From contig CAIYWD010000107.1 in NCBI GenBank assembly GCA_903929815.1, positions 1 to 36,289 on the forward strand: a stretch of 36,289 nucleotides of DNA. Direction: 5' to 3'. Under the pieces are notes generated by a model, which saw nothing but the letters and a program-made list of their open reading frames with translations, was not told the DNA's origin and did not search any database. The position numbers and the translations under genes are program-made. Within the stretch, counting starts at the first letter, position 1. Every line of letters begins with the position of its first letter. Source of the stretch: an uncultured beta proteobacterium (GTDB lineage Bacteria; Pseudomonadota; Gammaproteobacteria; Burkholderiales; Burkholderiaceae_C). Positions 34,783 to 36,289 of the stretch are shown here, piece after piece.

Positions 34783-36132
34783 ATGGCATCTGCACTTACC
34801 GACAAACTCACCCGCTTGGTCAAAGAGCTTCGCGGACAGGCCAGAATCACCGAATCCAACGTCTCTGACATGTTGCGCGAAGTGCGCATGGCATTGCTTG
34901 AGGCCGATGTAGCACTCCCGGTGGTGCGCGACTTTATCGCACGCGTCAAAGACAAAGCGCTAGGGCAAGATGTGCTGGGGTCACTTTCGCCCGGAGAGGC
35001 GCTTGTTGCCATTGTCAATCAGGAACTTGCCGCCACCATGGGCGATGGCGTGGCTGACATCAACCTCGCTGTTGTGCCGCCGGCAGTCATTTTGATGGCA
35101 GGTCTGCAAGGTGCGGGTAAAACCACCACGGCTGCCAAACTGGCCAAGCATTTGATTGAAAAACGCGGCAAAAAAGTGCTGACCGTCTCTGCTGACGTGT
35201 ATCGGCCAGCAGCCATTGAGCAGCTCAAACAAGTCACGGCGCAAGCTGGTGCTCAATGGTTTGAAAGCAACTCTGACCAAAAGCCGGTGGACATTGCACT
35301 GGCAGCACTGGACTATGCCCGCAAGCATTATTTTGACGTGCTGCTCGTCGATACCGCCGGGCGGCTGGCCATTGATGAGGCATTGATGCGTGAAATCAGC
35401 GACCTTCACACAGCCCTTCAACCCATAGAAACCCTGTTTGTAGTCGATGCCATGCAGGGGCAAGATGCCGTGAATACCGCCAAAGCATTCAAAGAAGCTT
35501 TGCCGCTGACCGGCATTATCCTGACCAAGCTCGACGGTGACTCGCGCGGGGGGGCAGCGCTGTCTGTTCGCCACGTGACGGGTGTTCCCATCAAATTTGC
35601 TGGCATCAGTGAAAAAATTGATGGACTCGAAATATTTGATGCCAATCGTCACGCCGGTCGCATTCTGGGCATGGGCGACATTTTGGCCCTAGTAGAGCAA
35701 GTCACCGCAGGAATGGACATGGCAGCATCGCTAAAGCTCGCCAACAAGGTCAAAAGCGGGGGTACTTTTGATTTGAACGACTTTTTAGATCAAATTCAGC
35801 AAGTGAGCCAAATGGGTGGACTTTCCAGCATCATGGACAAACTGCCTGCCGCCATGGCTGCCCAGGCCAGTCAGATGGATATGGGGAAGGCTGAAAAAGA
35901 CATCAAACACAAAATTGGCATCATCCACAGCATGACCCCGCTTGAGCGACGCAAACCCGAACTGATCAAAGCCACACGCAAGCGCCGCATCGCAGCCGGT
36001 GCAGGTGTTTTGGTGCAGGATGTCAATCGCATGCTCAAGGAATTTGAGCAAGTACAAGGCTTGATGAAAAAAATGAAAGGCAGTGGCATGATGAAAATGA
36101 TGAAACGCCTGGGCGGCATGAAAGGTATTTAG
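34783..36132 (+). CDS. ffh: Signal recognition particle GTPase Ffh
   Basis: Ffh binds 4.5S RNA and signal sequences and delivers ribosomes to FtsY. The 449-aa protein has the N domain, G1 GLQGAGKT at 107-114, DTAGR at 190-194, TKLDGD at 248-253, and a Met-rich M domain ending KGSGMMKMMKRLGGMKGI. The TAG stop coincides with TAGGATATGG, a terminus of the dispersed repeat, so the C terminus may have been shortened by it. The run GCGCGGGGGGGCA includes G7. Confidence 0.97.
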   Translation: MASALTDKLTRLVKELRGQARITESNVSDMLREVRMALLEADVALPVVRDFIARVKDKALGQDVLGSLSPGEALVAIVNQELAATMGDGVADINLAVVPPAVILMAGLQGAGKTTTAAKLAKHLIEKRGKKVLTVSADVYRPAAIEQLKQVTAQAGAQWFESNSDQKPVDIALAALDYARKHYFDVLLVDTAGRLAIDEALMREISDLHTALQPIETLFVVDAMQGQDAVNTAKAFKEALPLTGIILTKLDGDSRGGAALSVRHVTGVPIKFAGISEKIDGLEIFDANRHAGRILGMGDILALVEQVTAGMDMAASLKLANKVKSGGTFDLNDFLDQIQQVSQMGGLSSIMDKLPAAMAAQASQMDMGKAEKDIKHKIGIIHSMTPLERRKPELIKATRKRRIAAGAGVLVQDVNRMLKEFEQVQGLMKKMKGSGMMKMMKRLGGMKGI

Positions 36133-36153
36133 GATATGGTCAAGAATAACTCA
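36130..36153. repeat. MITE-like end at the ffh stop codon
   Basis: taggatatggtcaagaataa matches the left end of the 358-522 repeat and begins on the ffh stop. No full element can be followed further in the window. Confidence 0.65.
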
Positions 36154-36218
36154 CGGTTCGCTTATTTCAACCCCCAGTTCTTGAGATTGCCGGGTGCGAT
36201 TCAAAGTGATGTGGGATT

Positions 36219-36277
36219 CTGGGAGCGAGGGCGTCTCGCCCTCGGGTGTTTCGATGGCAAGATGCCCTCGCTCCCAG
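36219..36277. repeat. Long inverted-repeat hairpin at the window end
   Basis: ctgggagcgagggcgtctcgc pairs with the inverted gatgccctcgctcccag end; the two differences in the arms are G-T wobble positions. It could end ffh transcription or be a dispersed repeat; there is no T-run. Between 36154 and 36218 nothing else is seen. Confidence 0.7.
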
Positions 36278-36289
36278 GTTTTTGGCTCA

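Overview
The window looks like chromosomal DNA of a betaproteobacterium in the Burkholderiales, most likely Comamonadaceae-like (Rhodoferax/Polaromonas type). The evidence is the gene order: rluB-ndk-rlmN-pilF-rodZ-ispG-hisS-yfgM-bamB-der on one strand, rluD divergent from bamD, and ffh divergent from ccsA-PP0621-pilS-pilR-ampD. A dispersed intergenic repeat of a type I recall from comamonads also fits. No rRNA, tRNA, CRISPR, prophage or full-length insertion sequence was recognised.

Layout. 1-530 holds two copies of a short palindromic MITE-like repeat and no convincing gene. 597-1486 (+) holds a small Cys/His-rich secreted protein and a four-helix membrane protein. 1557-12299 (-) is a compact housekeeping operon covering ribosome assembly (der), outer-membrane assembly (bamB), translation (hisS), isoprenoids (ispG), cell shape (rodZ), type IV pili (pilF), RNA modification (rlmN, rluB) and nucleotides (ndk); a 138-bp IS66-type MITE with a perfect 8-bp target duplication sits between rluB and ndk. 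12591-15191 has rluD divergent from bamD and a PP2C phosphatase. 15371-17616 has a secreted nuclease, a diguanylate cyclase and a coupled FlhG/MinD-like ATPase. 17784-19844 (-) has pdxA and lpxC.

20037-25908 is a flagellar filament block: two paralogous flagellins in divergent orientation, fliD with a recent 330-bp internal tandem duplication, and fliS; fliT is absent. 25914-29868 has the heptose adenylyltransferase, a degenerate HD-GYP protein, purB and yaeQ. 29792-34703 (-) has ampD, the PilSR two-component system of type IV pilus control, a PP0621-type metal-site protein and a CcsA/HemX-like membrane protein. ffh (+) closes the window.

The genes are almost all conserved core functions. 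The unusual material lies between and within them: a dispersed TAGGATATGG-type repeat whose ends coincide with stop codons (PP2C gene, pilS, ffh) or abut a start codon (hldE), the IS66-type MITE, the enlarged FliD, the asymmetrically controlled flagellin pair with a G8 tract, and a degenerate HD-GYP protein. I saw no convincing new multi-gene defence or metabolic system. All calls come from reading the sequence; no database search was run.
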